The position numbers and the translations under genes were made by a program. A stretch of 64,000 nucleotides of DNA from Streptomyces populi (GTDB lineage: Bacteria > Actinomycetota > Actinomycetes > Streptomycetales > Streptomycetaceae), in contig NZ_KZ626842.1 in the NCBI RefSeq assembly GCF_002911015.1, positions 62,001 through 126,000 of the forward strand. The letters are read 5' to 3'. Positions 28,358 through 37,006 of this stretch are shown here, piece after piece; the stretch's first letter is position 1, and every line of letters begins with the position of its first letter. Below the pieces are notes generated by a model. The model was not told where the DNA came from and did no database searches. It worked only from the letters and a program-made list of their open reading frames with translations.

Positions 28358-28688
28358 TCACAATCCCCTCTCGACGCGGCCGTCGCCTCGTCATCCGCGC
28401 ATATGAGCACGCTAATGGCAGCAAGGCCACCCGGCGACGGGGCGCGGGCGAACGAGTGGCCGGACGAATCCCTCGTGAGCCATCCGAGTTGCCATGACCA
28501 GGAATTTTCTGACAGTCCGTGACCTGCGGCAATATCCGATTGTGTGGAATTCTTTCGGCGTGTCCTCTCACCAGGACGGACCATTCCCGAAATGCGGCCC
28601 CGTGCACGGCATCTGAGGGTCTGACTGGGAGGCGCTTTCTCGCCGATCCACCGGGGACGGTTCCCGGGGCGCCCCCGCGGAGGATCAC
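28358..28688. other. Divergent intergenic region of the sortase and surface protein genes
   Basis: 331 bases between two divergent starts. The middle part is less GC-rich than its surroundings (for example CAATATCCGATTGTGTGG about 28530), consistent with promoter elements. GGAGGA at 28679-28684 is the ribosome binding site for the gene at 28689. No gene or clear palindrome was seen. Confidence 0.35.
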
Positions 28689-29180
28689 ATGCGTACTACT
28701 CGTGCCCTGGCGGTGTCCGCCGCCGCGGTCGCCGCCGTGGGGCTCGCCGCCCCCATGGCCGTGGCGTGGAACACGCCGAGCAACATCGTGGCGACGCCCA
28801 GCGTCATCGCCCGCGGCGGACAGCTGACCGTGACGGTCGACGGGTGCCCGAGGGGAGGGACGATGACCTCCCCGGCGTTCCCCCAGGCGAGACTCTCGCC
28901 GCTCCTGGGCAGCCGCAACGAGTCGTCCAGCGGTACGGCCACCATCAACCAGGACGCCCGTCCCGGCTCGTACGACATCACCGTCAACTGCGAGGGGACG
29001 GGCCCGCTGACCCGTCCGGCCGCCTTCACCGTCATCGGCGGTGTGCGCGGCGGTCTCGGCGGCAGCAGCACCACCGGTGCCACACCCACCGACATGGCGA
29101 TCGGCGGCGGTCTGGTGGCCGCGGCGGCCGTCGGCGGCGGGGTGTTCTGGATGCGGCGCAGGTCGGAGCGGCACATCTGA
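28689..29180 (+). CDS. Small secreted surface protein with C-terminal membrane anchor
   Basis: 163 residues: signal peptide (RTTRALAVSAAAVAAVGLAAPMAVA), an Ig-like or bacterial-surface beta-domain (VARGGQLTVTVDGCPRGG-type strands, SYDITVNCEGTGPLTRPAAFTVIGG), a Gly/Thr linker, a C-terminal hydrophobic helix (MAIGGGLVAAAAVGGGVFWM) and a positive tail RRRSERHI. The layout resembles sortase substrates, but there is no LPxTG; GATPTDM precedes the helix. The protein encoded at 29308-29844 has the same architecture. Both adjoin the class F sortase gene, so they are candidate surface partners. Function unknown. Confidence 0.85.
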   Translation: MRTTRALAVSAAAVAAVGLAAPMAVAWNTPSNIVATPSVIARGGQLTVTVDGCPRGGTMTSPAFPQARLSPLLGSRNESSSGTATINQDARPGSYDITVNCEGTGPLTRPAAFTVIGGVRGGLGGSSTTGATPTDMAIGGGLVAAAAVGGGVFWMRRRSERHI

Positions 29181-29252
29181 CCGGTCCGCCGGCGAGCGTC
29201 CGGTCCCGCCCTTCGGAGGCCGGCCGCCCGCCGCGCGGAGCGCACGTGAGAC

Positions 29253-29294
29253 CCCTTCGCTCCGGACCCGCCCGAGAGGGACCGGAGCGAAGGG
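29253..29294. terminator. Bidirectional terminator between the two surface protein genes
   Basis: CCCTTCGCTCCGG at 29253-29265 and CCGGAGCGAAGGG at 29282-29294: perfect 13-bp stem with a 16-base loop between convergent genes. Confidence 0.8.
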
Positions 29295-29307
29295 CTCCGC
29301 CGCTCCG

Positions 29308-29844
29308 TCAGGACTCGTCGGACGCGGTGCGCCGACGGGACAGGTACCAGGCCGTGCCGACGGAACCGGCGATGAGCGCCGTTCCCAGTCCGATCTCCTT
29401 CAGGTCGAAGCCACCGGCACTGCCGCCGACACCGGCCCGGACGCCCCGTTGCAGGGGCACCGGGGTCGGAGGGACCGGCCGGCCGCCGACGATGGTGAGA
29501 CCGGTGCTGCCGCTCGCCCCGCCGCACGAGAACGTCACGTCGTACACGGCCCCGGGTCTGGCGTCCCGGTCGACCACGGCGGTGGCCGAGGACTGTCCCG
29601 GCGGGATGGTGACGGTGTCGAAGACCCCGGAGGTGACCGTCGCGGTTCCCCTGCACCCGCCGTCCCGCTTCAGGAGCAGCGACACCTGGCCACCCGCGGC
29701 GACGGTCGACGGCTGCACGCTGAAGGCGAACGGGGTGATCGGGGTGAGGCCGTGGTCCCCGTCACCGGCGACGGCGGCGGGTGCGGCGAAGGTCAGGGCG
29801 GTCACGCCCAGCAGTGCGGCCGAAGCGACGCGTATCGCGTGCAT
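29308..29844 (-). CDS. Second small secreted surface protein with C-terminal membrane anchor
   Basis: 178 residues from ATG 29844 (GGAGG 8 bases upstream). Signal peptide ending near PAAVAGDGDH, a beta-rich domain with two Cys (KRDGGCRGTATV and VTFSCGGASG), a short Pro linker (RPVPPTPVPLQRG), a hydrophobic helix (IGLGTALIAGSVGTAWYL) and the tail SRRRTASDES. Same plan as the convergent neighbour at 28689-29180, including the phrase DARPG before the second Cys strand, so the two are probably diverged duplicates. No LPxTG is visible. Function unknown. Confidence 0.85.
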   Translation of the reverse strand: MHAIRVASAALLGVTALTFAAPAAVAGDGDHGLTPITPFAFSVQPSTVAAGGQVSLLLKRDGGCRGTATVTSGVFDTVTIPPGQSSATAVVDRDARPGAVYDVTFSCGGASGSTGLTIVGGRPVPPTPVPLQRGVRAGVGGSAGGFDLKEIGLGTALIAGSVGTAWYLSRRRTASDES

Positions 29845-30006
29845 GTGGTGAGCCTCCGGGTCCCCGAGGAGCCTTGCTGCGGACCTTTTCCGCCTGCGCC
29901 AGAAATGCACCTCGACGACCGAAACGCTAGGAAAGGGCGAACAGGGGCGCGATCCCAGTAGCGCGAACGGGGCAATCGTGTGGGCCGTTCGAGGGGCGAC
30001 GTGCGT

Positions 30007-30050
30007 GCGGACGGGGGACGGGCGCGGCGTGGCGCCCGTCCCCCGTCCGC
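30007..30050 (-). terminator. Very strong hairpin after the DUF4239 gene
   Basis: GCGGACGGGGGACGGGCGC at 30007-30025 pairs perfectly over 19 bp with the sequence at 30032-30050, leaving a six-base loop. It lies just past the stop (30071) of the minus-strand gene. Confidence 0.85.
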
Positions 30051-30070
30051 CAGGGGCTCTCCGGGGGGCG

Positions 30071-30835
30071 TCAGCCGGGAAGGTGCGGGAACAGCGCCGT
30101 GAAGGGTTCCGCCGACGCCGTCATCCCGCGGCTGTAGGGAGAGTCGAAGTCCCAGATCAGGAAGAGCAGGAAGGCGATCAGGGCGGAGAACAGCCCGGCC
30201 AGGAGCAGCTCCCGGGCGGTGCGCCGGATCTGCAGCGCGAAGATCATCCCGACCGTGACCACGGCACCGGTGATGAGCCCGAACCACACCACTCCCGGCA
30301 TGGTCGCCCCCGTGGAGTCGGCGCGGGCGCTGCGCGCGGTGTCGGCCGCCGTCACCTGGTCGAGGAGTGGCTGGTAGGCCTGCGCCTCGAAGTCCGACTT
30401 CGGCTCGTAGTCGGTGACGTCGCGCCGGACCCGGTCGAGGAGCCGGCCGCCCTCGTCGGTCACCCGGCCCCGCTCCTCCATGGTCTTCCACTCGGTGGTG
30501 ACCACGTGGTGGACGTAACGGTCGACGTCGCCGCGGATCCGGTCGCGGACGTCGGGCGGATAGACCCGGACCCGTTCGGAGATCTCGTGCAGGGCCTGCG
30601 CCTCCGTCTGCACCTGGTCCTGGGCGGCGCCGCGGGCCTCCCAGACCCCGGCGATGGCCAGACCGAGGACGATGGCGTACACCACGCCGATCATCATCGT
30701 CATGTACTCGATGACGTCCGGCGTCTCGGTGGGGTCCTCGTCCTCGCGGGCCCTGCGATGACGCAGAAGGGTCACGACGAGGACCACGAGGCACGCGGCC
30801 GCCATCGCGAGGGCGAGAACAAGCCAATCCGACAA
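30071..30835 (-). CDS. DUF4239 (bestrophin-like) membrane protein
   Basis: 254 residues from a TTG start at 30835, placed by GGAGG six bases upstream. Four hydrophobic segments: two at the N-terminus (WLVLALAMAAACLVVLVVTLL, MTMMIGVVYAIVLGLAIAGVW) and two at the C-terminus (WFGLITGAVVTVGMIFAL, LLLAGLFSALIAFLLFLIW). A soluble helical stretch of about 110 residues lies in between (QVQTEAQALHEISERVRVYPPDVRDRI), ending with WDFDSPYSRG, which is characteristic of DUF4239. The family resembles bestrophin channels; transport of an anion is an inference. Sixteen bases downstream of a Pro-rich secreted protein gene, so co-transcribed. Confidence 0.85.
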   Translation of the reverse strand: MSDWLVLALAMAAACLVVLVVTLLRHRRAREDEDPTETPDVIEYMTMMIGVVYAIVLGLAIAGVWEARGAAQDQVQTEAQALHEISERVRVYPPDVRDRIRGDVDRYVHHVVTTEWKTMEERGRVTDEGGRLLDRVRRDVTDYEPKSDFEAQAYQPLLDQVTAADTARSARADSTGATMPGVVWFGLITGAVVTVGMIFALQIRRTARELLLAGLFSALIAFLLFLIWDFDSPYSRGMTASAEPFTALFPHLPG

Positions 30836-30851
30836 AGTGTGCCTCCAGGGG

Positions 30852-31463
30852 TCAGCGCGGGCGCAGCGCCGCGACGGCGAGCACCGCGGGCGCGGTGATG
30901 AGCAGGGTGAACGAGACCAGTGACGGACCGCCGCGGGGCGCGTGCTTGTGCGGCGGGGTGCGGTACGCCGGATAACTGACCGGAACCGGCGGCGGGGCGG
31001 GGCGCGCGCTCGGTGTCGGCGTGGGCTTCGGCGTGGGTCTCGGCGCCACGACCGGAGCCGGCCGCGGCGGCAGGGGCCTCGGCTTCGGTGCCGGTGCCGG
31101 CACCGGGGGAGGCGGAGGCGGCGGTGGAGGCGGTGGTGCGGGCTTCGGCGCGGGTGTCGGCTTCGGCGGTGGCGGCGGCTTGACGGTCGGCGGGGCCGGC
31201 GTGGGCGTCGGCGGGCAGGGCGGGGTCGGTGTCGGGGACGGGCACCGGACGGGGTGTCCGACGACGGCGACCGCCCCGTCGCCCGCCACGGCCACCGCGG
31301 TGGTCCCCTCGCCGTCCGGGCCCGCGGAGGCGTACGCGCAGGCGTCGGCCGAGGCCGTTCCGCTCGGCGCGCCGACGAGGAGCCAGGTGAGCGCCGTCAG
31401 CGCCAGTACCCGTATGACGAGGGCGGATCGGGTCCGCTGGGGTGCGTGCACGACGGAGATCAT
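30852..31463 (-). CDS. Pro-rich secreted cell-surface protein
   Basis: 203 residues from ATG 31463. N-terminal signal (VIRVLALTALTWLLVGAPSGTASA), a short segment with two Cys (ACAYASAGPDGEG, PVRCPSP), then about 90 residues of Pro/Lys/Thr/Ala repeats with a run of about ten Pro, and a C-terminal hydrophobic helix (LLITAPAVLAVAALRPR). Wall-spanning and possibly membrane-anchored. The start has no clear Shine-Dalgarno; a longer frame from 31589 is less likely. The stop is 16 bases before the DUF4239 start. Function unknown. Confidence 0.65.
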   Translation of the reverse strand: MISVVHAPQRTRSALVIRVLALTALTWLLVGAPSGTASADACAYASAGPDGEGTTAVAVAGDGAVAVVGHPVRCPSPTPTPPCPPTPTPAPPTVKPPPPPKPTPAPKPAPPPPPPPPPPPVPAPAPKPRPLPPRPAPVVAPRPTPKPTPTPSARPAPPPVPVSYPAYRTPPHKHAPRGGPSLVSFTLLITAPAVLAVAALRPR

Positions 31464-31722
31464 GGGGCGCCAGGGGCCAGGTCGCGCCGAAGTGTCCTGG
31501 ATTGGCCACGAATTGGGTACCCCCGGCCCCCGGTGGCTTGACGCGCGCGGCCGGGAGGTGCGGGCGTCGATCGAAAATCCGTGCGACACGCCTCGAACGC
31601 GTCACGGTCTTCCGAAAGAAATTTGAGGCGCCTTTGAACGCTCCCGCACCTCCCGCCCGTACCTAGGGCCATGCGTGGCGCTGCAGGGCGCTGCAACACT
31701 ATGCGAACAGCGGGAGTTACCA

Positions 31723-32670
31723 ATGAAGACCTCCTGGCGGAGCGCCTCACTCGTAGCGTCAGCTGCGGCCGTGCTGGCGCTCACGACGGCGTGTGGTCAG
31801 GAAAATGGCAACGCTTCCACGGGTGCCCAGAACGTGGGTGCCACCGCGGCGGCGGGCGGCTACGGGACCAGCACCACCGCCGGTGCGGGCAACGGCTACG
31901 GAGCCGACTCCAAGGACGAGAGCGCCGCCGCCAAGCCGGAAGCCGCGGGCAAGCTGGCCGTGGCCGAGAACGCCAAGGTCGGCAAGGTGCTGACCGACGG
32001 CGCCGGATTCACCCTCTACCGCTTCGACAAGGACACCGCCGAGCCGCCGAAGTCGAGTTGTGACGGAGACTGCGCGAAGGCCTGGCCGCCGGTGCCCGCA
32101 GAGGGTGCCGAGGCCGCCGTCGGCGTCGACAAGGCGCTGCTCGGCGAGGTCACCCGGACCGACGGCACGAAGCAGCTGACCGTCGGCGGCTGGCCCATGT
32201 ACCGGTACGCCAAGGACACCAAGGCCGGTGACGCCAACGGCCAGGACGTGGGCGGCACTTGGTTCGCCTCGGCGCCCGACGGCAAGAAGGCCACGCTGGC
32301 CTCCCTCCCCGGTCTGTCGGTCCGCAAGGACCCGAAGCTCGGCGACATCATCGTCGACAAGAACGGCATGACGGTCTACCGCTTCGCGAAGGACCAGGCC
32401 TGGCCCGTCTCGAAGTCCGCCTGCACGGGCGCCTGCCTGGAGAAGTGGCCCGCGGTCGCCCCGGTCTCCGAGGACGACACCAAGGGCATCAAGAAGAAGG
32501 GCCTGATGCCCTTCACCCGCCCCGACGGCGTGAAGCAGATGTCGGTCAACTGCTGGCCGATCTACACCTTCTCCGGTGACAGCGCTCCCGGCGACACCAA
32601 CGGTCAGGGCGTGGGCGGCACGTGGTACGCCGTCTCGCCCGACGGAAAGACGGTCGGCGCGGCCAAGTAG
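31723..32670 (+). CDS. Lipoprotein with secreted YRFDKD-type repeats (PF03640)
   Basis: 315 residues from ATG 31723 (GGGAG upstream). Signal peptide with lipobox LTTAC. After a Gly-rich linker come repeated motifs of the secreted repeat family PF03640: FTLYRFDKDTAEPPKSSCDGDCAKAWPPV, WPMYRYAKDTKAGDANGQDVGGTWF, MTVYRFAKDQAWPVSKSACTGACLEKWP and WPIYTFSGDSAPGDTNGQGVGGTWY. That makes two pairs, each with a CxxxC. The biochemical role of the family is unclear; links to oxidative stress and electron transfer have been suggested. Its position relative to the methyltransferase and rmdA genes resembles SCO0930 in S. coelicolor (from memory). Confidence 0.88.
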   Translation: MKTSWRSASLVASAAAVLALTTACGQENGNASTGAQNVGATAAAGGYGTSTTAGAGNGYGADSKDESAAAKPEAAGKLAVAENAKVGKVLTDGAGFTLYRFDKDTAEPPKSSCDGDCAKAWPPVPAEGAEAAVGVDKALLGEVTRTDGTKQLTVGGWPMYRYAKDTKAGDANGQDVGGTWFASAPDGKKATLASLPGLSVRKDPKLGDIIVDKNGMTVYRFAKDQAWPVSKSACTGACLEKWPAVAPVSEDDTKGIKKKGLMPFTRPDGVKQMSVNCWPIYTFSGDSAPGDTNGQGVGGTWYAVSPDGKTVGAAK

Positions 32671-32674
32671 GGCG

Positions 32675-32719
32675 TCAACACCCCACGGTTGCGGGCAGGG
32701 CATCAACACCCCACGGTTG
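32675..32719 (+). repeat. Two copies of a 17-bp direct repeat just after the lipoprotein gene
   Basis: TCAACACCCCACGGTTG occurs at 32675-32691 and again at 32703-32719, period 28 bp; flanking GGGC is also shared. It starts four bases after the lipoprotein stop. Possibly a local duplication, a protein binding site pair, or an mRNA 3' element. Confidence 0.7.
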
Positions 32720-32749
32720 ACCGGCCCATCCGAACGAACGCGCCGCCCA

Positions 32750-32782
32750 GGGTCCGCCCCCTCCACCGGAGGGGGCGGACCC
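32750..32782 (+). terminator. Terminator after the repeat lipoprotein gene
   Basis: GGGTCCGCCCCCTCC at 32750-32764 and GGAGGGGGCGGACCC at 32768-32782: perfect 15-bp stem with a three-base loop, followed by TT. Confidence 0.88.
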
Positions 32783-33123
32783 TTGCGCGTCCCCTCCGGC
32801 GCGGGCGGGGCGTTCTGGCCGTCGCCGGAACGTGAAAGATCCGGGCTGCGGTCCAGATGTGAAAGAACGCCGCCTTCCGGCAGGGGACTTGGACACGCTT
32901 CGTGACCCCGCGGAGGTTTTTGGAACGCTTCGGAACGATTTCGCGTGGGCTGTGGGTGGTGTGCGCGGTATGCGTTCGCAGTTGCCAATTCGGCACGTGC
33001 CCGAGGCAGTGACCGGGAACGGATGGTCAATTTCCGGTTCAGCTCGCCCCTTTGGCGGGCGATCAGTAGCCTCTGCTCGAACACCGGATCGTCCGTGCCG
33101 TCGCCTACGCCTTGGAGAGATAG
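32783..33123. other. Promoter and leader region of the methyltransferase-rmdA operon
   Basis: 341 bases without a gene. GGAACG occurs twice close together at 32930-32944 (TGGAACGCTTCGGAACGATT), and GGAAC is the -35 core of SigE/ECF promoters in Streptomyces, but no matching -10 was recognised with confidence. GGAGAG at 33114-33119 precedes the ATG at 33124. Confidence 0.35.
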
Positions 33124-33936
33124 ATGGAGCGTCCCGCCTGGGCCCCTCGCAGCATTGACATCTCAGTGCCGAGCGTGTCCCGGATCTACGACTACTACCT
33201 GGGCGGTTCGCACAACTTCGAGGTCGACCGGGAAGCGGCGCGCAAGGCGATGGAGTTCATGCCGGGCCTTCCCAAGATCATGCAGGCGAACCGGGCGTTC
33301 ATGCGCCGGGCCGTCCGCTACGCGGCCGGCGAGGGCATCGACCAGTTCCTCGACATCGGCTCGGGCATCCCGACGTTCGGCAACGTCCACGAGATCGCCC
33401 AGGCCGCCCGACCCGGCGCGCGGGTCGTCTACGTCGACCACGACCCGGTTGCCGTCGCACACAGCCAGGCCGTCCTGCGGGACGACGAGGACGCCGACGT
33501 CGTCGCCGCGGACCTGCTCAAGCCTCAGGAAATCCTGGTGAGTCACCAGGTTCAGCGGCTGATCGACCTGAAGAGGCCGGTCGCCCTGCTTCTCGTTGCC
33601 ATACTTCACTTCGTGGAAGACGCGGACGACCCGTACCGGGCGGTGGCCGAACTGCGCGACGCCCTCGCGCCGGGAAGCATGCTCGTCGTCACGCATGCCT
33701 CGTTCGAGGGAATTCCGCTCCTCCGGGAGCAGGCCGAGGGCACGGTCGACGTCTACAAGGACATCCGCAACCCGCTGATCATGCGCACGCGCGAGGAGAT
33801 CGCGCGGTTCTTCGAGGGGTACGACATGGTGGAACCCGGACTGGTGCCGATGCCGGACTGGCGGCCCGACACGGCACCCGAGGACGAGGATCCCTATTCC
33901 TTCTCCGGGTTCGGCGGCGTGGGACGCAAGGCGTGA
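33124..33936 (+). CDS. SAM-dependent methyltransferase (PF04672 family)
   Basis: 270 residues. N-terminus SVPSVSRIYDYYLGGSHNFEVDREAA is the hallmark of the actinobacterial PF04672 methyltransferases. SAM-binding motif I is IDQFLDIGSGIPTFGNVHEIA, followed by YVDHDPVAVAHSQ (motif II acidic residue), VAADLLKP and VALLLVAILHFVED. The natural substrate is unknown. ATG at 33124 with GGAGAG upstream. Its stop overlaps the GTG of the c-di-GMP gene (GTGA at 33933-33936), so the two are translationally coupled, which hints at a shared process. Confidence 0.9.
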   Translation: MERPAWAPRSIDISVPSVSRIYDYYLGGSHNFEVDREAARKAMEFMPGLPKIMQANRAFMRRAVRYAAGEGIDQFLDIGSGIPTFGNVHEIAQAARPGARVVYVDHDPVAVAHSQAVLRDDEDADVVAADLLKPQEILVSHQVQRLIDLKRPVALLLVAILHFVEDADDPYRAVAELRDALAPGSMLVVTHASFEGIPLLREQAEGTVDVYKDIRNPLIMRTREEIARFFEGYDMVEPGLVPMPDWRPDTAPEDEDPYSFSGFGGVGRKA

Positions 33937-36068
33937 GCGCCGAGCCGGACGGGCCGGAGGACAGACTGCGCCGGTTCGCGACGATCTGGAGCCGCGCGGT
34001 CTTCCCCGTCACCTCCACCTCGCTGACCCGGCCGGAGTTCGAGGAACAACTGCTGCCGCTCGCGAGGCGGCTGAGCGAGGCCCTGCGGGCCAGGACCTTC
34101 GAGGCCGCCGAGGGGCGGAGCGTCGGCGCGGCGCTCGTCGCCGCGCACTGCACCGACCCCGAGGCCCTCAGCCGGGCCCTCGACTGCGTCGACGCCTATC
34201 TGGTGCTCTACTGCGGCGAGGACGGCCCCAAAGAGGCGTTGCGGACCCGCTCCGCACGGCTCCAGCACGCCATGGCCGCCGGATACGCCGAGGCGCTGCG
34301 CGAGCGGACGCTCGCCGAGCAGCAGGCCATCTCGCAGGCCGCGTTGACCGCGCGCAGCGCCGTCGCCGAGGCGCTGCACGACAGCGAGGCCCGCTTCCGC
34401 GCGGTGTTCGAGGGCGCGGCCATAGGCATCGGCATCGCCGACCTCGAAGGCAACATCCTCCAGTGCAACGGAGCCCTGCTGCGCATGTTCGGCGGCTCCG
34501 AGCAGACGATGCGCGGCCGCAAGGTCACCGAGTGGACGCACGCCGAGGACGCCCCTCAAGTATGGCGGCTGTACGAGGAGTTGGTGCGCGGCGAGCGTGA
34601 GCACTACCACGTCGAGAAGGCGTTCTACCGCCCCGACGGCACCGCCCTGTGGACCAACCTGACGGTTTCCCTGCTGCGCGACGCGGACGGCGCCCCCCAG
34701 TACCAGCTGGCGCTGATGGAGGACACGACCGAGCGGCGGCTGCTCAACCTGCGGCTGCGCTACGAGGCGACCCACGACGCGCTCACCGGACTGCCTAACC
34801 GGACCCTGTTCTTCGAGCGTCTGGAGAAGGCGCTGGCCGCGGGGGAGGGACAGCGCTTCGGGCTCTGCTACCTCGACCTCGACGGCTTCAAGACCATCAA
34901 CGACAGTCTCGGGCACGCGGCCGGCGACCGGCTGCTCGTCGAGGTCGCCGACCGCCTCCAGTCCTGCGCGACCGCCCCCGGCGAGATGGTCGCCCGGCTC
35001 GGTGGCGACGAGTTCGTGGCCCTCACCACCGGTCCGGACACCGAGCGCAAGGTCGACGAACTGGCGGGACGCATCATGAACGCGCTCGTCACCCCGGTCA
35101 GCATCGACGGCCGTGACCTGACCGTGCGGGGCAGCGTCGGCGTCGTCGAGGGCCCGGCCGGGGAGCGCGGCGCCGCCGAGGTGCTGCGCAGCGCCGACAT
35201 CACGATGTACCGGGCCAAGTCCGCGGGCGGCAACCGCTTCGAGCTGGCCGACCCCGAGGCCGATGCCCGCGCCATCACCCGCAACGGACTCACCACCGCG
35301 CTCCCCGCGGCCCTGGACCGGGGCGAGTTCTTCATCGAGTACCAGCCGCTGGTGCACCTCGGCGACGGCAGCGTGCGGGGCGCGGAGGCGCTGGTGCGCT
35401 GGCTGCACCCGCAGCACGGCGTTCTCGGGCCCGACCGCTTCATCCCGCTCGCCGAGCACACCGGACTGATCGTGCCGCTCGGCCGCTGGGTCCTGGAGCA
35501 GTCGGTGCGCCAGGCCCGCAGCTGGCAGGAACGGAACTCCGACGCCGGCCCGCTGCGGGTCAACGTCAACCTCTCGCCGTGCCAGCTGACCCATCCCGGT
35601 CTGGTCCAGGACACGGTGGACATCCTGGAGCGCGAGGGACTCGACGCCCAGGCGCTGTGCCTGGAGGTCACCGAGTCCGCGCTGATCGGCGCGGACGACG
35701 ACCTGCTCAAGCCGCTGCGCAGGCTCGCCGAGATGGGTGTCGACATCGCCCTCGACGACTTCGGCACCGGCTACTCGAACCTGGCCAACCTCCGCCGGCT
35801 GCCGGTCAGCATCCTCAAGCTGGACCGGTCCTTCACCCGGGGCATGCAGCAGTTCCCGGCGGATCCGGTCGACCTGAAGATCGTCGAGGGCATCGTCTCC
35901 CTCGCCCACAGCCTCGACCTCGCGGTCACGGTCGAGGGCGTGGAGACCGGCGCCCAGGCCGAACAGCTGCGGATCCTGGGCTGCGACACCGCCCAGGGCT
36001 GGTACTACGCCCGTCCCGGCCCGCCGGAGCGGCTGCACGAACTGGCGCTGGTCGACGCGGTCGGCTGA
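33933..36068 (+). CDS. rmdA: RmdA-like PAS-GGDEF-EAL cyclic di-GMP turnover protein
   Basis: 711 residues, no membrane segment. N-terminal unknown region (~1-140), PAS domain (~150-265, FRAVFEGAAIGIGIADLEGNIL), GGDEF domain (~275-430) with intact ARLGGDEFVAL, and EAL domain (~450-700) with GAEALVRW, NVNLSPCQL, LEVTESALIG, ALDDFGTGYSNL, LKLDRSF and VEGVETGAQAEQ, so phosphodiesterase residues are present. No RxxD inhibitory site precedes GGDEF. Size, cytosolic nature and neighbourhood match S. coelicolor RmdA (SCO0928), which controls development through c-di-GMP. Overlaps the methyltransferase gene by 4 bases. The name is by similarity of layout and neighbourhood, not by alignment. Confidence 0.85.
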   Translation: MSAEPDGPEDRLRRFATIWSRAVFPVTSTSLTRPEFEEQLLPLARRLSEALRARTFEAAEGRSVGAALVAAHCTDPEALSRALDCVDAYLVLYCGEDGPKEALRTRSARLQHAMAAGYAEALRERTLAEQQAISQAALTARSAVAEALHDSEARFRAVFEGAAIGIGIADLEGNILQCNGALLRMFGGSEQTMRGRKVTEWTHAEDAPQVWRLYEELVRGEREHYHVEKAFYRPDGTALWTNLTVSLLRDADGAPQYQLALMEDTTERRLLNLRLRYEATHDALTGLPNRTLFFERLEKALAAGEGQRFGLCYLDLDGFKTINDSLGHAAGDRLLVEVADRLQSCATAPGEMVARLGGDEFVALTTGPDTERKVDELAGRIMNALVTPVSIDGRDLTVRGSVGVVEGPAGERGAAEVLRSADITMYRAKSAGGNRFELADPEADARAITRNGLTTALPAALDRGEFFIEYQPLVHLGDGSVRGAEALVRWLHPQHGVLGPDRFIPLAEHTGLIVPLGRWVLEQSVRQARSWQERNSDAGPLRVNVNLSPCQLTHPGLVQDTVDILEREGLDAQALCLEVTESALIGADDDLLKPLRRLAEMGVDIALDDFGTGYSNLANLRRLPVSILKLDRSFTRGMQQFPADPVDLKIVEGIVSLAHSLDLAVTVEGVETGAQAEQLRILGCDTAQGWYYARPGPPERLHELALVDAVG

Positions 36069-36124
36069 GCCCGCTCCCGCGCGGCGTGCCCCCTCCGGGG
36101 AGGCGCCCCGCGCGGGACGGGCTC
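36067..36124 (+). terminator. Terminator after rmdA
   Basis: A long two-part stem: GAGCCCG at 36067-36073 with CGGGCTC at 36118-36124, a single bulged base, then TCCCGCGCGG with CCGCGCGGGA inside. It begins immediately at the rmdA stop codon. Confidence 0.75.
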
Positions 36125-36202
36125 CCGGCACGTCTCGCGCCCGCGCCCCTCGGTGGGTCTCATGGGACGGGAGGTACCTCCCGACCATTGGAGCTGAGAC
36201 GG

Positions 36203-36982
36203 ATGAGCACCGAACTTCAGGGCAGGACGGCCGTCGTCACCGGAGCGAGCAGGGGCATCGGACTCGCGGTCGCCGAGGCGCTGGCCGGAGCCGGCGCGAG
36301 GGTGATCGCCGGCTCCCGCGGCACCTCCGGGGGCCTCGACGCCCTGGCGGCGAAGGGGGACGTGACTTGGGTGCCGGCCGACCTCGCCGAACCGGAGGCC
36401 GCGGACAGGCTCGTGGAGGCGGCGGGCGGGCGGATCGACGTCCTGGTCAACAACGTGGGTACGGCCCCCGCCCGCACCGGCGGCTTCCTGAAGGTCACCG
36501 ACGAGGAATGGCGGCGCACCCTCGATCTGAACCTCCTCACCGCCGTACGCGTCACCCGTGCGGCCCTGCCGTCGATGCTGGCCGCGGGAGAGGGCGCGGT
36601 CGTGACGATCGCCTCGGTCAACGCCACGCTGCCCGACCCCCTGGTCATCGACTACAGCGCGGGCAAGGCCGCCCTGGTCGCGTTCTCCAAGGCGCTCTCC
36701 AAGGAGGTCGGCCCGAAGGGCGTCCGCGTCAACACGGTGAGCCCCGGTCCGGTGGAGACCGACCTGTGGCTCGGCGGCGGGGGCGTGGCCGAGACGGTCT
36801 CGGCCGTCGTCGGAGCCACCCCCGGCGACGTGGTCGCGAAGGCTTCCGCCGCGACCGTCACCGGCCGCTTCTCCCAGCCGTCCGAGGTGGCCGAGCTGGT
36901 CCTCTTCCTCGCCGGGGACCGTGCGCGCAACATCACCGGCAGCGACTTCGTCATCGACGGCGGCCTCGTCCCGACCTGGTGA
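36203..36982 (+). CDS. SDR family oxidoreductase
   Basis: 259-residue classical SDR. TGASRGIG, NNVG, catalytic Ser in TIASVNATLPDP, YSAGK, and C-terminal FVIDGGLVPTW. ATG at 36203 with GGAG upstream. The N-terminal third is strongly similar to the SDR at 6414-7235. The substrate is unknown; the fold and ASSxTxP-like region are common in 3-oxoacyl-ACP reductase-like enzymes. It lies after the rmdA terminator and converges with the LysR gene 24 bases away, so it is probably transcribed on its own. Confidence 0.87.
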   Translation: MSTELQGRTAVVTGASRGIGLAVAEALAGAGARVIAGSRGTSGGLDALAAKGDVTWVPADLAEPEAADRLVEAAGGRIDVLVNNVGTAPARTGGFLKVTDEEWRRTLDLNLLTAVRVTRAALPSMLAAGEGAVVTIASVNATLPDPLVIDYSAGKAALVAFSKALSKEVGPKGVRVNTVSPGPVETDLWLGGGGVAETVSAVVGATPGDVVAKASAATVTGRFSQPSEVAELVLFLAGDRARNITGSDFVIDGGLVPTW

Positions 36983-37006
36983 CTCCGGCCGCGGCACCGC
37001 CCGCCG

